DNA of 64,000 bases, from contig CAZTOW010000021.1 of assembly GCA_964615375.1 (NCBI GenBank), forward strand, positions 1-64,000, written 5' to 3'. Both the position numbers and the translations under genes were made by a program. The notes under the pieces are model-generated. The model saw only the letters and a program-made list of their open reading frames with translations. It searched no databases and had not been told where the DNA came from. Shown here piece after piece: positions 1 to 8,500 of the stretch (position 1 is the first letter of the stretch; each line of letters starts with the position of its first letter). This DNA is from CAZKWG01 sp964615375 (GTDB taxonomy: Bacteria > Myxococcota_A > UBA796 > CAZKWG01).

Positions 1-2
1 TC

Positions 3-569
3 CGCGCCGGGAAGCGCGACGAGGCGCGCGCGTGGTTCGTCGGCGCGACCGCCGCGTGGCCGGACTACCACTTCCCCGACGATCTGATCCCCACCGGCAA
101 CAGCCTGAGCCTGCTCTACGAGGACGCACACGCCACCTCCAAATCCACCGAGCGCGCGCCGATGGACCTTCAGAAGGGCCTGGACGTCTACATCAACGGG
201 AAGGAGGCGCAGGACCGCCCGCTTGACCGGCCCGCCGTCTTCCAGGTCCAGGTCTGGCCAGCGGGCGTCGTGTGGACCGGCGTGCTCGATCCCGGTGAGG
301 CGCTGCCTACCGACGACATGCCCGAGCTGCGACCCGCGCTGGAGGAGCGCCAGCGCCGCGTGCGCATCTCCCGGCGCCTCGCCGTGGTCGCTGGCGCCAG
401 CGCGGCGACGGCGGCGGCGCTGGAGGCCGCGGTCTGGTCCACGCGCGACAGCGAAAACGAGCGGGCGACGCTCGCGACGCCCCTCGCAATCACCCTGCAC
501 GGCGCGGCGCTGGCGGCCGGCGGGCTCGCCATCGGATCGGGCGGCGCGGCGCTGATGGTGCGTTGGTGA
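3..569 (+). CDS. C-terminal part of a membrane protein (5' end outside window)
   Basis: The frame is open from the window edge to a TGA at 567-569, giving about 188 codons. The visible part starts with a helical segment (AWFVGATAAWPDYHF) and ends with two hydrophobic stretches that look membrane-spanning (around VVAGASAATAAALEAAVW and HGAALAAGGLAIGSGGAALMV). The layout, a helical domain of solute-binding or TPR-like composition followed by two membrane segments, recalls the gene at 43679-44377. The function is not recognisable. The stop overlaps the GTG start of the following kinase gene (GTGA), so the two are probably translationally coupled and may work together at the membrane. Confidence 0.7.
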   Translation, partial: RAGKRDEARAWFVGATAAWPDYHFPDDLIPTGNSLSLLYEDAHATSKSTERAPMDLQKGLDVYINGKEAQDRPLDRPAVFQVQVWPAGVVWTGVLDPGEALPTDDMPELRPALEERQRRVRISRRLAVVAGASAATAAALEAAVWSTRDSENERATLATPLAITLHGAALAAGGLAIGSGGAALMVRW

Positions 570-2299
570 GACAGTACACGGTCCTCGAAGTGTTGGGCCG
601 CGGCGGCTTCGGCAAGGTCGTGCGCGCCCGCTTCGACGGACCGCGCGGCTTCACGCGACAGGTGGCGATCAAGCTGCTGTTACCTTCGTCGAACACCGAG
701 CGCAACGCCGAGGCCCTGCGCCGCCTGCGTGACGAGGCGCGGCTGTTGGGTCTGCTGCAACACCGGGCGCTGGTCGCGGTGGACCGCCTCGCGATCATCG
801 ATGGCGAGTGGTCCGTCGTCATGGAGTACGTCGCGGGCGTCGATGGCGAGCGCCTGATCAGCGGCGGCCCCATGCCCGTCCGCCCCGCCTTCGAGATCGT
901 GCATGAGATCGCCGATGTGTTGGATCACGCCTGGCACGTCCCCGGCCCCGAAGGGCACGCGCTGCGTTTGCTGCACCGGGACATCAAGCCCGGCAACTTC
1001 CTGCTGACTGCGGACGGGCTGGTCAAAGTGCTCGATCTCGGCATCGCGCGCGCCGAGTTCGCCGCCCGCGAGGCGCTGACCGAGGACGTGAGCTTCGGCA
1101 CCCCGGCCTACATGGCGCCCGAGCGGATGCGCGGGATCGAGGTCCACCAGGGCGACGTGTACTCGCTCGGCTGCGTCCTGTACGCGCTGCTCAAAGGCGA
1201 GCCCTTTGGCCGGTCTGGCCTGTCGCTGCGCCCGCACACCCAGCACCGGAACGAGCGAATGGACGCGCTGCACGAGGCGCGGCCCGACGTGCCGGTCGAG
1301 GCGCTGACCCTGCTCGCCGAATTGCTGGCCTTCGACCCGGACGAGCGGCCGAGCGCAGGTGTGCTCGCGACGAGGTGTCTCGCATTGTCGGAGATGCTGC
1401 CGGCGCCCTCGCTGCGGGCCTTCGCGCGGGAGGCTGTTCCCAGGCTTCGAGCCGAGCAGAAGGCGAAGCACTCGGCCGAGATCGGCAGCGTGCTCCGTGA
1501 GGAGGCCGAGGGCGCGATAGAGGTGTCGTCGGGATCCGTCATGCAGGCGGAGAGGGTCGAGACGACCTCGCGTCCACACGAGTCTGTCGTGGCGGCGCCG
1601 CCACCTGTGGCACCGCGCGTGGCGTCGCCTCCCAGACCGCCGCCAGCGATCGTGCGGCAGGAGCTGGACGAGACCGCGCCGCAGCCAACGCACACGCCAG
1701 CACAGGCGTCGGCGCAGGCGCAGGTGCAAGTGCAAGTCGAAGAGCGAGGCGGGCGGAGCGTGCCCAGGGCCGCGATGATCGCAGCCCCCGTCAGCGCGCT
1801 CGCGCTCGTGCTGATCGTGTGGCTGGGGTCGGGCTGGACGGAGGAGCCCCCCGGCCCTCCACAGGCGAACACCCCACCGCCACCGGGATCGCCAGCCGAT
1901 GAGCCGGGCATGCCCGAGGACGGGCCCGCGCCCGCTGTCTCCGCAGAGCCTCCGGTCGAGGCCGCCACCACGCCGACCCAGCAGTTGCCCCGCTCCACGG
2001 ACGACGGCCCCGCGCCCCGGGCTGCGGCTGGCGCTGCGAGCGCAGCGAACATGTCTACGTCCACCCGGGCCAGCCCTGCTGTAAACGTACACGTCAAAGG
2101 CGGCGTGCCTGTGACGCTGGACCTGCAGGGACAGCGGATCGACGTGCCGGGCGCGGTCATACCAGGAAAGTACAGGATCCTCGCGACCTTCGACGGCACG
2201 TTGGAGCCGGCTGGCAACCTCATCGTGCCTGCGACCGGCCGCGTCACCATCAACTGCGACGCGAGCACGCTCATGTGCGCGAGCACGATCGAGCCGTAG
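566..2299 (+). CDS. Membrane-anchored Hanks-type Ser/Thr protein kinase
   Basis: This is a eukaryote-like protein kinase that should phosphorylate proteins on Ser/Thr. The N-terminal 270 residues hold the glycine loop GRGGFGKVV, the ATP lysine in VAIKLLL, the catalytic loop HRDIKPGNFLL, a DLG in place of DFG, and the APE box in YMAPERM. A Pro/Ala-rich linker follows, then one membrane helix (around AAPVSALALVLIVWLG), another Pro-rich linker and a small beta-rich C-terminal domain of about 75 residues that lies outside the cytoplasm. I chose GTG at 566, which overlaps the upstream stop as GTGA; TTG at 563 is possible. Such kinases are numerous in Myxococcota. The substrate is unknown. Confidence 0.9.
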   Translation: MRQYTVLEVLGRGGFGKVVRARFDGPRGFTRQVAIKLLLPSSNTERNAEALRRLRDEARLLGLLQHRALVAVDRLAIIDGEWSVVMEYVAGVDGERLISGGPMPVRPAFEIVHEIADVLDHAWHVPGPEGHALRLLHRDIKPGNFLLTADGLVKVLDLGIARAEFAAREALTEDVSFGTPAYMAPERMRGIEVHQGDVYSLGCVLYALLKGEPFGRSGLSLRPHTQHRNERMDALHEARPDVPVEALTLLAELLAFDPDERPSAGVLATRCLALSEMLPAPSLRAFAREAVPRLRAEQKAKHSAEIGSVLREEAEGAIEVSSGSVMQAERVETTSRPHESVVAAPPPVAPRVASPPRPPPAIVRQELDETAPQPTHTPAQASAQAQVQVQVEERGGRSVPRAAMIAAPVSALALVLIVWLGSGWTEEPPGPPQANTPPPPGSPADEPGMPEDGPAPAVSAEPPVEAATTPTQQLPRSTDDGPAPRAAAGAASAANMSTSTRASPAVNVHVKGGVPVTLDLQGQRIDVPGAVIPGKYRILATFDGTLEPAGNLIVPATGRVTINCDASTLMCASTIEP

Positions 2300-2495
2300 C
2301 GTCTGATCTCGAACGCGCGATCCAACTTTCTGCGGCTGGCGGGTTGCACGTCGTTCCGAATTATGTCCAATACAAGGGGCGCCCGGCCTGGGACGCCGCA
2401 CCGAACCGATCTGCTTCTTTGAGGCTGATTCTGGCCGACCTACGTCTTGCGCACCAACCTCACGACATGACTCGATCATCGAGACTGGAGACGAC

Positions 2496-2915
2496 ATGAC
2501 CGAACTCTCGCGCCCGCCGCTCGAACAGGGCACCGCCCTCACGCAGCTCTGGGAGGCCGCCGACGATCTCCGCGCCGCCCAGGCGGCGCTATCCTCCCGC
2601 GTCCAGGAGCACAGCATGGTGGTCTTCTCCTACGTGCGCGACATCGCCGATGGGGGCGAGCCCGATCCCGCCGAGCTGCTGCGCTCGCACGGCCAGATCG
2701 AGGCGCTCGTCCAACAGGTCAACGATCGCCTGACCGCCGGCCAGGACGCGCTGTCGGAGCTGCGCTTCGGGCTGCTGCCCCAGCCGGACGCCGATCCAGC
2801 GCTGGAGGCTCGCGCCATGGAGCACCTTCGCGAGCGGTTCCGACGGCGTGCCAGCAGCGCGGATGGGCCGCTGCCGGAGGATCCACGCCCGAGGGCCTCG
2901 GAGCAGGACGGGTAG
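2496..2915 (+). CDS. Small helical hypothetical protein
   Basis: A 139-residue acidic, largely alpha-helical protein without signal peptide or membrane segment. The start is the ATG after GAGACGAC. Helices predicted by eye run through residues 10-45 and 60-90, the latter with coiled-coil spacing (IEALVQQVNDRLTAGQDALSEL), and the tail is polar and probably disordered. No family is recognised. It lies 196 bp after the kinase gene and ends before a strong hairpin at 2929-2958. It could belong with the kinase gene or be a separate unit. Confidence 0.6.
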   Translation: MTELSRPPLEQGTALTQLWEAADDLRAAQAALSSRVQEHSMVVFSYVRDIADGGEPDPAELLRSHGQIEALVQQVNDRLTAGQDALSELRFGLLPQPDADPALEARAMEHLRERFRRRASSADGPLPEDPRPRASEQDG

Positions 2916-2928
2916 CGCAGACGAACGA

Positions 2929-2958
2929 AGCCCCCGCTCGGAGGTCCGGCCGGGGGCT
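2929..2958. terminator. GC-rich hairpin between convergent genes
   Basis: A perfect 8-bp stem AGCCCCCG (2929-2936) pairs with CGGGGGCT (2951-2958) around a 14-base loop. It lies exactly between the convergent genes ending at 2915 (+) and 2982 (-). There is no clear T-run, so it may act as a bidirectional terminator in a high-GC genome or simply block read-through. Confidence 0.5.
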
Positions 2959-2981
2959 GATGACGCCGCAGGTGCGGACGA

Positions 2982-4382
2982 TCAGTCGTCGTCGCGCAGC
3001 GGAGCGAGCACCTCCTCGGCGCGCCGGAGGAGGTCCTGCGTGAACATCTCGTTCTGGTCACGCAGCTCGGCGTTGTCGTGCTCCAGCTCGGCGATCCGCC
3101 GCTGGAGCTCGACGATCTGTTGATCGAGCTGACGCACACGGTCGGTCATGGAGGCGCGCCCGTCGCGGTCGGCGCCGGCACGACCACGGATCTGGCGCAG
3201 CTCGGCCTCCAGCGCGTCGTTGCGGGCGCGCAGGTCGTCGCGCTCCTGCTCCATCTCGGCCAGCGCGCGTTGGAGGCGACGCTGCTCGCCCGTGTCCGGT
3301 CGGGACCGGCTCGCGCGATCTTCGGCGCGGATCCGCGCCTCGGTGTCCGATGCACGCCGGTCCGCCTCGTCGCGAGCACGCTCGGCGTCGGCCAGACGCT
3401 GGCGCAGGGCGGTCACCTCACCGGCGCCGCTCTGGAGCCGCCGCATCCGGGACTCTGCGTTGGTGGACCGCGCCTCGGCTTCGGTAGCGTGCTGTTCGGC
3501 GTCCGCGGCACGTTGTTCCGCGTCCTGGAGCTGCCGGTCGCGCTCAGCGAGCTGCCGACGCATCTTCAACGTCTCCGACTGGGCCCGCGCTGCGTCCTGG
3601 GTGCGGGCCTCGGCGGTGGCCAGGCGCGCCTCCAGCTCCTCGGCGCGGTCGGTGGCCTGCTGGAGCTGCGACTGCAGCTCGGAGAGCTGGCGGCGCAGGC
3701 GGGTGATCTCGGCCGGGCCGCCGGTGGTCTCGCGCACCCTCGCCTCGGCCGTGGAGAGCCGCACGGCGAGCTCCTCAGCGCGATCCGCGTTGGACTGCGC
3801 CTCCTGGAGCTGGGCCTGCTGCTCCGCGACCTGTCGCCGCAGCCGCGCGATCTCAGCCTGCGCACCGCTGTTGTCGCGGCCCCTGGCCTCTGCTCCGGCG
3901 AGGCGCGCGCCCAGATCCTCCGCGCGGCGCTCGGATTCGGACAGCGCCCCGCGCACCCGCTCCAGCTCGGCGTCCGCGGCCCGAACGCGAGCCTCCAGCT
4001 TACGGTGCTCGCCCTGGAGCCGGAACAGCTCGTCGTCGCGAACCGCAGGCGCGGGCACCCAGGTCGGGCCGTCGCCGTCGTCGTCCTCAGGCTCGTCACT
4101 GGCGGCGCCGTCCTTGCGGCGCACCGAGGCGCTCTCCGGCTTGCCTTGGACCGGTTGCAAGCGTACGCGGAAGCGGGGCGCGCCCTCGGCGAAGAGCTTG
4201 TCGAAGGTGCTGATCGCCCAGGTCATGCCCTCGGCGACCGAGCGCACGGCGCGCCGCTCGACCTGGCGCTCCTTGCCCTCGGCGTTGAAGGCGGAGAGCG
4301 AGATCTCGGCGCCGGGCTCGGTCACGGCGCGGGTCATGAGGCGTTCGACGTTGTCGAGGTTCTTCCAATCGTCACTGGCCAT
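2982..4382 (-). CDS. Long coiled-coil protein
   Basis: A 466-residue protein with a globular N-terminal domain of about 75 residues (SDDWKNLDNVERLMTRA onward, including a SLSAFNAEGKERQVERR segment), an acidic linker around residue 100, and then about 330 residues of nearly continuous coiled coil rich in Ala, Arg, Glu and Leu. No ATPase or membrane motif is visible. I chose ATG at 4382 because GGAG lies just upstream. The longer open frame to 4685 has Arg/Pro-rich composition unlike the protein. The start overlaps the end of a 60-residue ORF, suggesting a two-gene unit. The role could be structural or scaffolding; no specific function can be claimed. Confidence 0.75.
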   Translation of the reverse strand: MASDDWKNLDNVERLMTRAVTEPGAEISLSAFNAEGKERQVERRAVRSVAEGMTWAISTFDKLFAEGAPRFRVRLQPVQGKPESASVRRKDGAASDEPEDDDGDGPTWVPAPAVRDDELFRLQGEHRKLEARVRAADAELERVRGALSESERRAEDLGARLAGAEARGRDNSGAQAEIARLRRQVAEQQAQLQEAQSNADRAEELAVRLSTAEARVRETTGGPAEITRLRRQLSELQSQLQQATDRAEELEARLATAEARTQDAARAQSETLKMRRQLAERDRQLQDAEQRAADAEQHATEAEARSTNAESRMRRLQSGAGEVTALRQRLADAERARDEADRRASDTEARIRAEDRASRSRPDTGEQRRLQRALAEMEQERDDLRARNDALEAELRQIRGRAGADRDGRASMTDRVRQLDQQIVELQRRIAELEHDNAELRDQNEMFTQDLLRRAEEVLAPLRDDD

Positions 4383-4554
4383 GGTTTTCTCCTTTGGTGG
4401 GATTGGTGGTGGAGTCCTCTGGCTCCGGTTCGCCGGCCCCCTCGGACGTGGCCCGCGCCGCCCGTACCGCGCCCAGCGCCAGCAGATGCGCCAGCCGGCG
4501 GCGGATCGTCGCCGTCGGGTCGGACACCTCTCGTTGGCGTTGGGCTGCGGACAT
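4372..4554 (-). CDS. Small hypothetical protein upstream of coiled-coil gene
   Basis: A 60-codon ORF beginning MSAAQRQREVSD and ending NHGQ. It overlaps the start of the coiled-coil gene by 11 bases, the pattern expected for translational coupling. The middle (TIRRRLAHLLALGAVRAARA) would form an amphipathic helix, and the tail is acidic and disordered. No family is recognised. It may be a genuine leader gene or a chance frame in GC-rich DNA. Confidence 0.4.
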   Translation of the reverse strand: MSAAQRQREVSDPTATIRRRLAHLLALGAVRAARATSEGAGEPEPEDSTTNPTKGENHGQ

Positions 4555-4690
4555 GGCGGACGCACCTCTCCGACGAGACCCGGTGTGTAAAGCCGACTCT
4601 CCCGTGATTGAACTTCGATGAGGCGTGGCTCCTCGCCACCCCTCATGCTTTCAGTCTGACAGCAGCGCTGGACTTCCGCAAGCACTTTGC

Positions 4691-4707
4691 TGTTAGACTA
4701 CAAGCAT
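4691..4707 (+). promoter_or_regulatory. Extended -10 promoter element for the XRE gene
   Basis: TG-T-TAGACT at 4691-4699 fits an extended -10 box. The following ACAAGCAT (to 4707) is shared almost exactly with the toxin-antitoxin promoter at 19327-19340. The gene start at 4720 follows with an AGGAG ribosome site (4710-4714). No convincing -35 box was seen, which fits an extended -10 promoter. Confidence 0.45.
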
Positions 4708-4719
4708 CCAGGAGCGACC

Positions 4720-5400
4720 ATGCCTTCCCCGCTGCGGCCGGCCACCGACATCACCACCGTCTTCGGGCGCACGCTGGGCGCCGTGCGCGCGCTGGCCGGC
4801 TACAGCCAGACCGAGCTCGCCGCGCTCATCCCCGTAGACCGCAGCGCCATCGCCCGCTTCGAGATCGGCCGCACCACCACCAGCGTGCCCATGCTCGTCG
4901 CCATCGAGCGCCCGCTGCTCGCCGCCCGCGCCCTGCGCCGCCCGGGCGATCTCATGCTGCTCACGATGCGCACCGCATCACGCCTGCGGGCCGGCGGCGC
5001 CAGCGTCTACCTCGACCGGCCGCCGTCAGGCGCGCCGAAGGTCTCCATCGCCGAGGTCGTCGCCGCCGCCGAGGCCACCGTGCGGGAGTGGGCCGACGAG
5101 CTGGCCCAGGACGGCATCTTGCCGGCGCCGTTGCCGCCCGGCGAGCGCGATTCCGTCTCCGAAGATCCCGGTCGTTACGAACAAGCGCGGTGGATGACCG
5201 AAGAGGAGGAGGCCGACCTGCTCGGCCAGGAGCCGCAGCCCAAGGGCTTCATCCGGGCGACAGTGACGCGGCCGGCGGAGGACGATCTGCTGCTGTCGCG
5301 GCCACACCTGCGGTCCCAGACACGCCGGGAGGAGGACATCGAGCCGAAGACCAGCAGGTTCATCCGGGCGACCGGTCGGGGGCCGGAGCAGAAGGAGTAG
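4720..5400 (+). CDS. XRE-family helix-turn-helix regulator
   Basis: A 226-residue protein with an N-terminal Cro/C1-type helix-turn-helix at residues about 12-60: VFGRTLGAVRALAGYSQTELA, then VDRSAIARFEIGRT as the recognition region. The C-terminal 130 residues are polar and contain a short duplicated segment (KGFIRAT and SRFIRAT), each preceded by acidic/Pro-rich sequence. The start at 4720 is set by AGGAGCGACC just upstream. It sits divergently from the coiled-coil unit and 118 bp before the nuclease-NACHT gene, so a role as regulator of the accessory operon is plausible but inferred only from position. Confidence 0.8.
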   Translation: MPSPLRPATDITTVFGRTLGAVRALAGYSQTELAALIPVDRSAIARFEIGRTTTSVPMLVAIERPLLAARALRRPGDLMLLTMRTASRLRAGGASVYLDRPPSGAPKVSIAEVVAAAEATVREWADELAQDGILPAPLPPGERDSVSEDPGRYEQARWMTEEEEADLLGQEPQPKGFIRATVTRPAEDDLLLSRPHLRSQTRREEDIEPKTSRFIRATGRGPEQKE

Positions 5401-5517
5401 GCTATGCCCCTCACGGTTGCCCATACCGCGCGACGGAGCACCGCCCACGGGCGGCATGGTTAGCTTGATGTGCGAGCGGCGGGAGCGGCGCCGCCGAAGG
5501 GAGGCGCAGGGCGAGGC

Positions 5518-8500
5518 ATGGGAAGGAAAAAGTCGGGCCTCGAGGACAGCAACCTCTACCAGCGCCGGGTCGTCGCCTGGCGCGTGGCGGAGATGCTCGC
5601 GGGTGACGCGCTCGGTCGGCCGCGCCCTGACGTGATCCGGGTGGAGGTGGACGAGGCGAGGGACTGGGACGATGTCCAGGAGCAGTCCGGCGAGCGGCTC
5701 GACCGCTGGCAGGTGAAGCGCCAGCAGGAGGCACTGCCGGCAGAGACCTTGAAGGGACTTGTCGAAGCGCTGCGCGATCAGCCCGGTGTGTCGGGGCACC
5801 TCCTGTTCATGAGCGACGTGGAGATCCGCGCCGCGCCTACGGGGTCGAAGAGCAAGAGGCCGATCGGACCGAAGATCGGCACTTTGCGCGAGCTGCGCGC
5901 GATGTCGGATCGTTGGCGCGACCCGTGCGTGGACGTCGGCGCCGCAGCAGCCGCCCTGACCGCCGGCGAGCGGCCGCTCTTCGAGGCGATCGTGCGCTGG
6001 GTGGGTGGTCCAGCCGAAGCTGTCAAGGTGCTCTCCCGCCTGACGGTGGAGCGCGCCCGCACCCTTGCCGACCTCGAACACGAAGGGAAGGGGGCCTGCG
6101 CGAGGGTCTTCAAAGATCGGGACCTGGCCTGGACCCTGATCACCGCGCGCGTGGAGGAGGTCCGCTACGGAGAACAGGAGCTCCGACCGGCCGATCTCTG
6201 GCGGCGCCTGGTGAACTGCGCGCTCCAAGTGGGCCTGCGCGCCCCGCAGCACGTCCGAGACGCCTACCTGCGAAGCGTACTCGACCGCGCCCGATCGGAT
6301 CACCCGCTGAGCGGGCTCGCCGGCGCGGCGCTGGACCTACCGTTCTGGGAGCTATGGGTCGAGCGGGCGGTCACCTGGGATCAACCCGCAGCGCCGACCT
6401 TCAACGCGACCGACCGGCACACAGAGGCCGCGGCACCAGCAGCGCTCTCTCTCGACGCGGCCTCGTCGTCCCGGTCTCCACCGCGGACGGAGACGCTTCG
6501 AGATGACCTGCGACGGATGCTGGCCGCGCCCCCCAGGAAGCTCCTGGCGGTCCTGGGCGAGGCCGGGAGCGGCAAGAGCCAGCTTCTTCGCCGTTGCTGG
6601 TCGGATCTGGCTGAGGCCGCGCTGAAGGACTCTCAAGCGGCCGTGCCCTTCATCCTGCGCGCGCAGGATCTGGCCCGCACCTCTATCGCGGAGGTGATCC
6701 CGTCGCTGGTTGGTCATGAAGCCGCACGTGTGCACCGGCAGACCGACATCCGAATCTACCTCATCGATGGAATGGACGAGGTCGCGCCAAAGGACCAGCC
6801 CCAGGTCCGCGAGCGACTCCGCGACCTGGTCGACGATCCGCGGGCCATCGCCGTGGCGGTGACCTGCCGACCCTCGCACCGGGTCGAGGTCCCGCCGGGA
6901 GCGCAGGTGCTCTGGCTGGAACCCTGGTCGGTCGCCGACGCCGAGCTGCTCATGGCCCGTTGGGAACGCCATGACGCCGAGGCGGTCCGACGGCTCCGAG
7001 AGACGCCGCACGCCGGGTCGCTCGCGACGAGCCCGCTGATCCTCAGCCTCGCGCTGTGGGTGGCCCACGATGAGCCTGAGGCGCTTCGGAGCCGGTCTCG
7101 GGTGTTCTCGCGGGTGGTCGAGAAGCTCGCGCTGGGCTGGCCGGAGGGGCGGGGCGGAGAGTTGGACCGCCTCACGGATCAGTGGAGGACGCTGGAGCCC
7201 GCGTTGGGCGCGCTGGCCTGGAACATGCTCTCAACGGGCGTTTCCGATATTCCACGCGCAGAACTCCAGGGTCAGCTCCGCGCTATCGGTCGTCACCGCG
7301 TCGAACTCTGGCTCGACCAGGCCGACCGTCAGCTCGGCCTGCTCGTGCGCACCGGCACAGGAGGCTACGCTTTCCTGCTGCGCCCCCTCGCCGAGCACCT
7401 CGCCGGCCTCCACCTGGCGACGCGCGACGACGCCGAGATCCTGGCGACCTCCGACCAGATCTGGGGCGCCGAGGTGGTCCGACACGCGGTGGGGCACCTC
7501 GCGGACCTGGGGGATCATGCTCGCGCTCAGCGGCTGATCCTCGCCCTAGTTGAAGGCTGGGAGGAGGACTTTCAGACGGCACTCGGCCTGAGGATCCTCG
7601 TTCGCCCCATGCGCCTCCGGCGTGTGCTGGTCGCGGCGCGCGCCTGCGCGGAGGTGGGCGAGGCCGTGGCGTCCCAGGCCAAGCAGTTCGCGGAGGTGTT
7701 CTGGGCGTACCTGAGCGAAGAGACGAGCGTTTGGGTCGGCGACCGCATGGCGGCCGCGGTCGAGGAGATCGCGGCGGCGGGTGGGGTAGTGTGGGAGGGG
7801 CTCCGGGTCGATGTCCGCCAGACCCTCTATAGCGGCCGGACGACGCCGCTGCCCTGGTTTCTTGGCCACATGCCCGATGACCCCCAGAAGCTACTGTTCT
7901 TCCTCCTGCATCGGGACGACGATGTAGTATCCTTCGTTCTGGAGAACATTGGGCCCAATCTGCGCACGACCGAAGGCATAGCACTGCTGATCACGACCCT
8001 GGTCGCCAACCAGGACTGGACACACGGCGGTTGGATGCCCGTGCCGAGTCTACAGGCCGCGCGATTGCTGCGCTCCATGGAACTCGGAGAGGTAAAGGCG
8101 AGTCTTGCGACTCGGCTTGGCGACGGGGAAATCACCAGCTATCTCTCGGCCGTGGTACTTGGCCCCGACGATGCTGATCCGGCACAGCTGGCATGGAATC
8201 TCCGAGAAGCCTCTCGACGGCTCGCCTGGCGACTTCGCGACATCGTGGAGGCGCTGGCCGCCACACCTGCTGGTGAAGTGGCACTGGCGACGACCTGGCC
8301 AGATTGGCAGACTGAGTCCAAGCTCCCAGAGCCACTAAGAATGCCTCACGACTCCGAGGCAACCATACCTGCTCCAACCTCGGTAGTTCGAAGGCGGCTG
8401 AACCGAGCACTGTTCGCCTGCACAGCCCTCAACGATCTGGAGCGGAATCTTGTCGTCGCGTGGGCGCGTAACTCCGAAGCCGACTCGATCACCTACCTCT

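Noticed and set aside
680..2617. Long minus-strand ORF opposite the kinase
   Set aside because: Codon usage and Arg/Gly/Pro/His-rich sequence are typical of antisense frames in GC-rich genes; the plus-strand kinase motifs explain the region.
3078..4607. Two long plus-strand ORFs opposite the coiled-coil gene
   Set aside because: Low-complexity Ser/Arg or Gly/Leu-rich frames that mirror the coiled coil; no ribosome site or motif.
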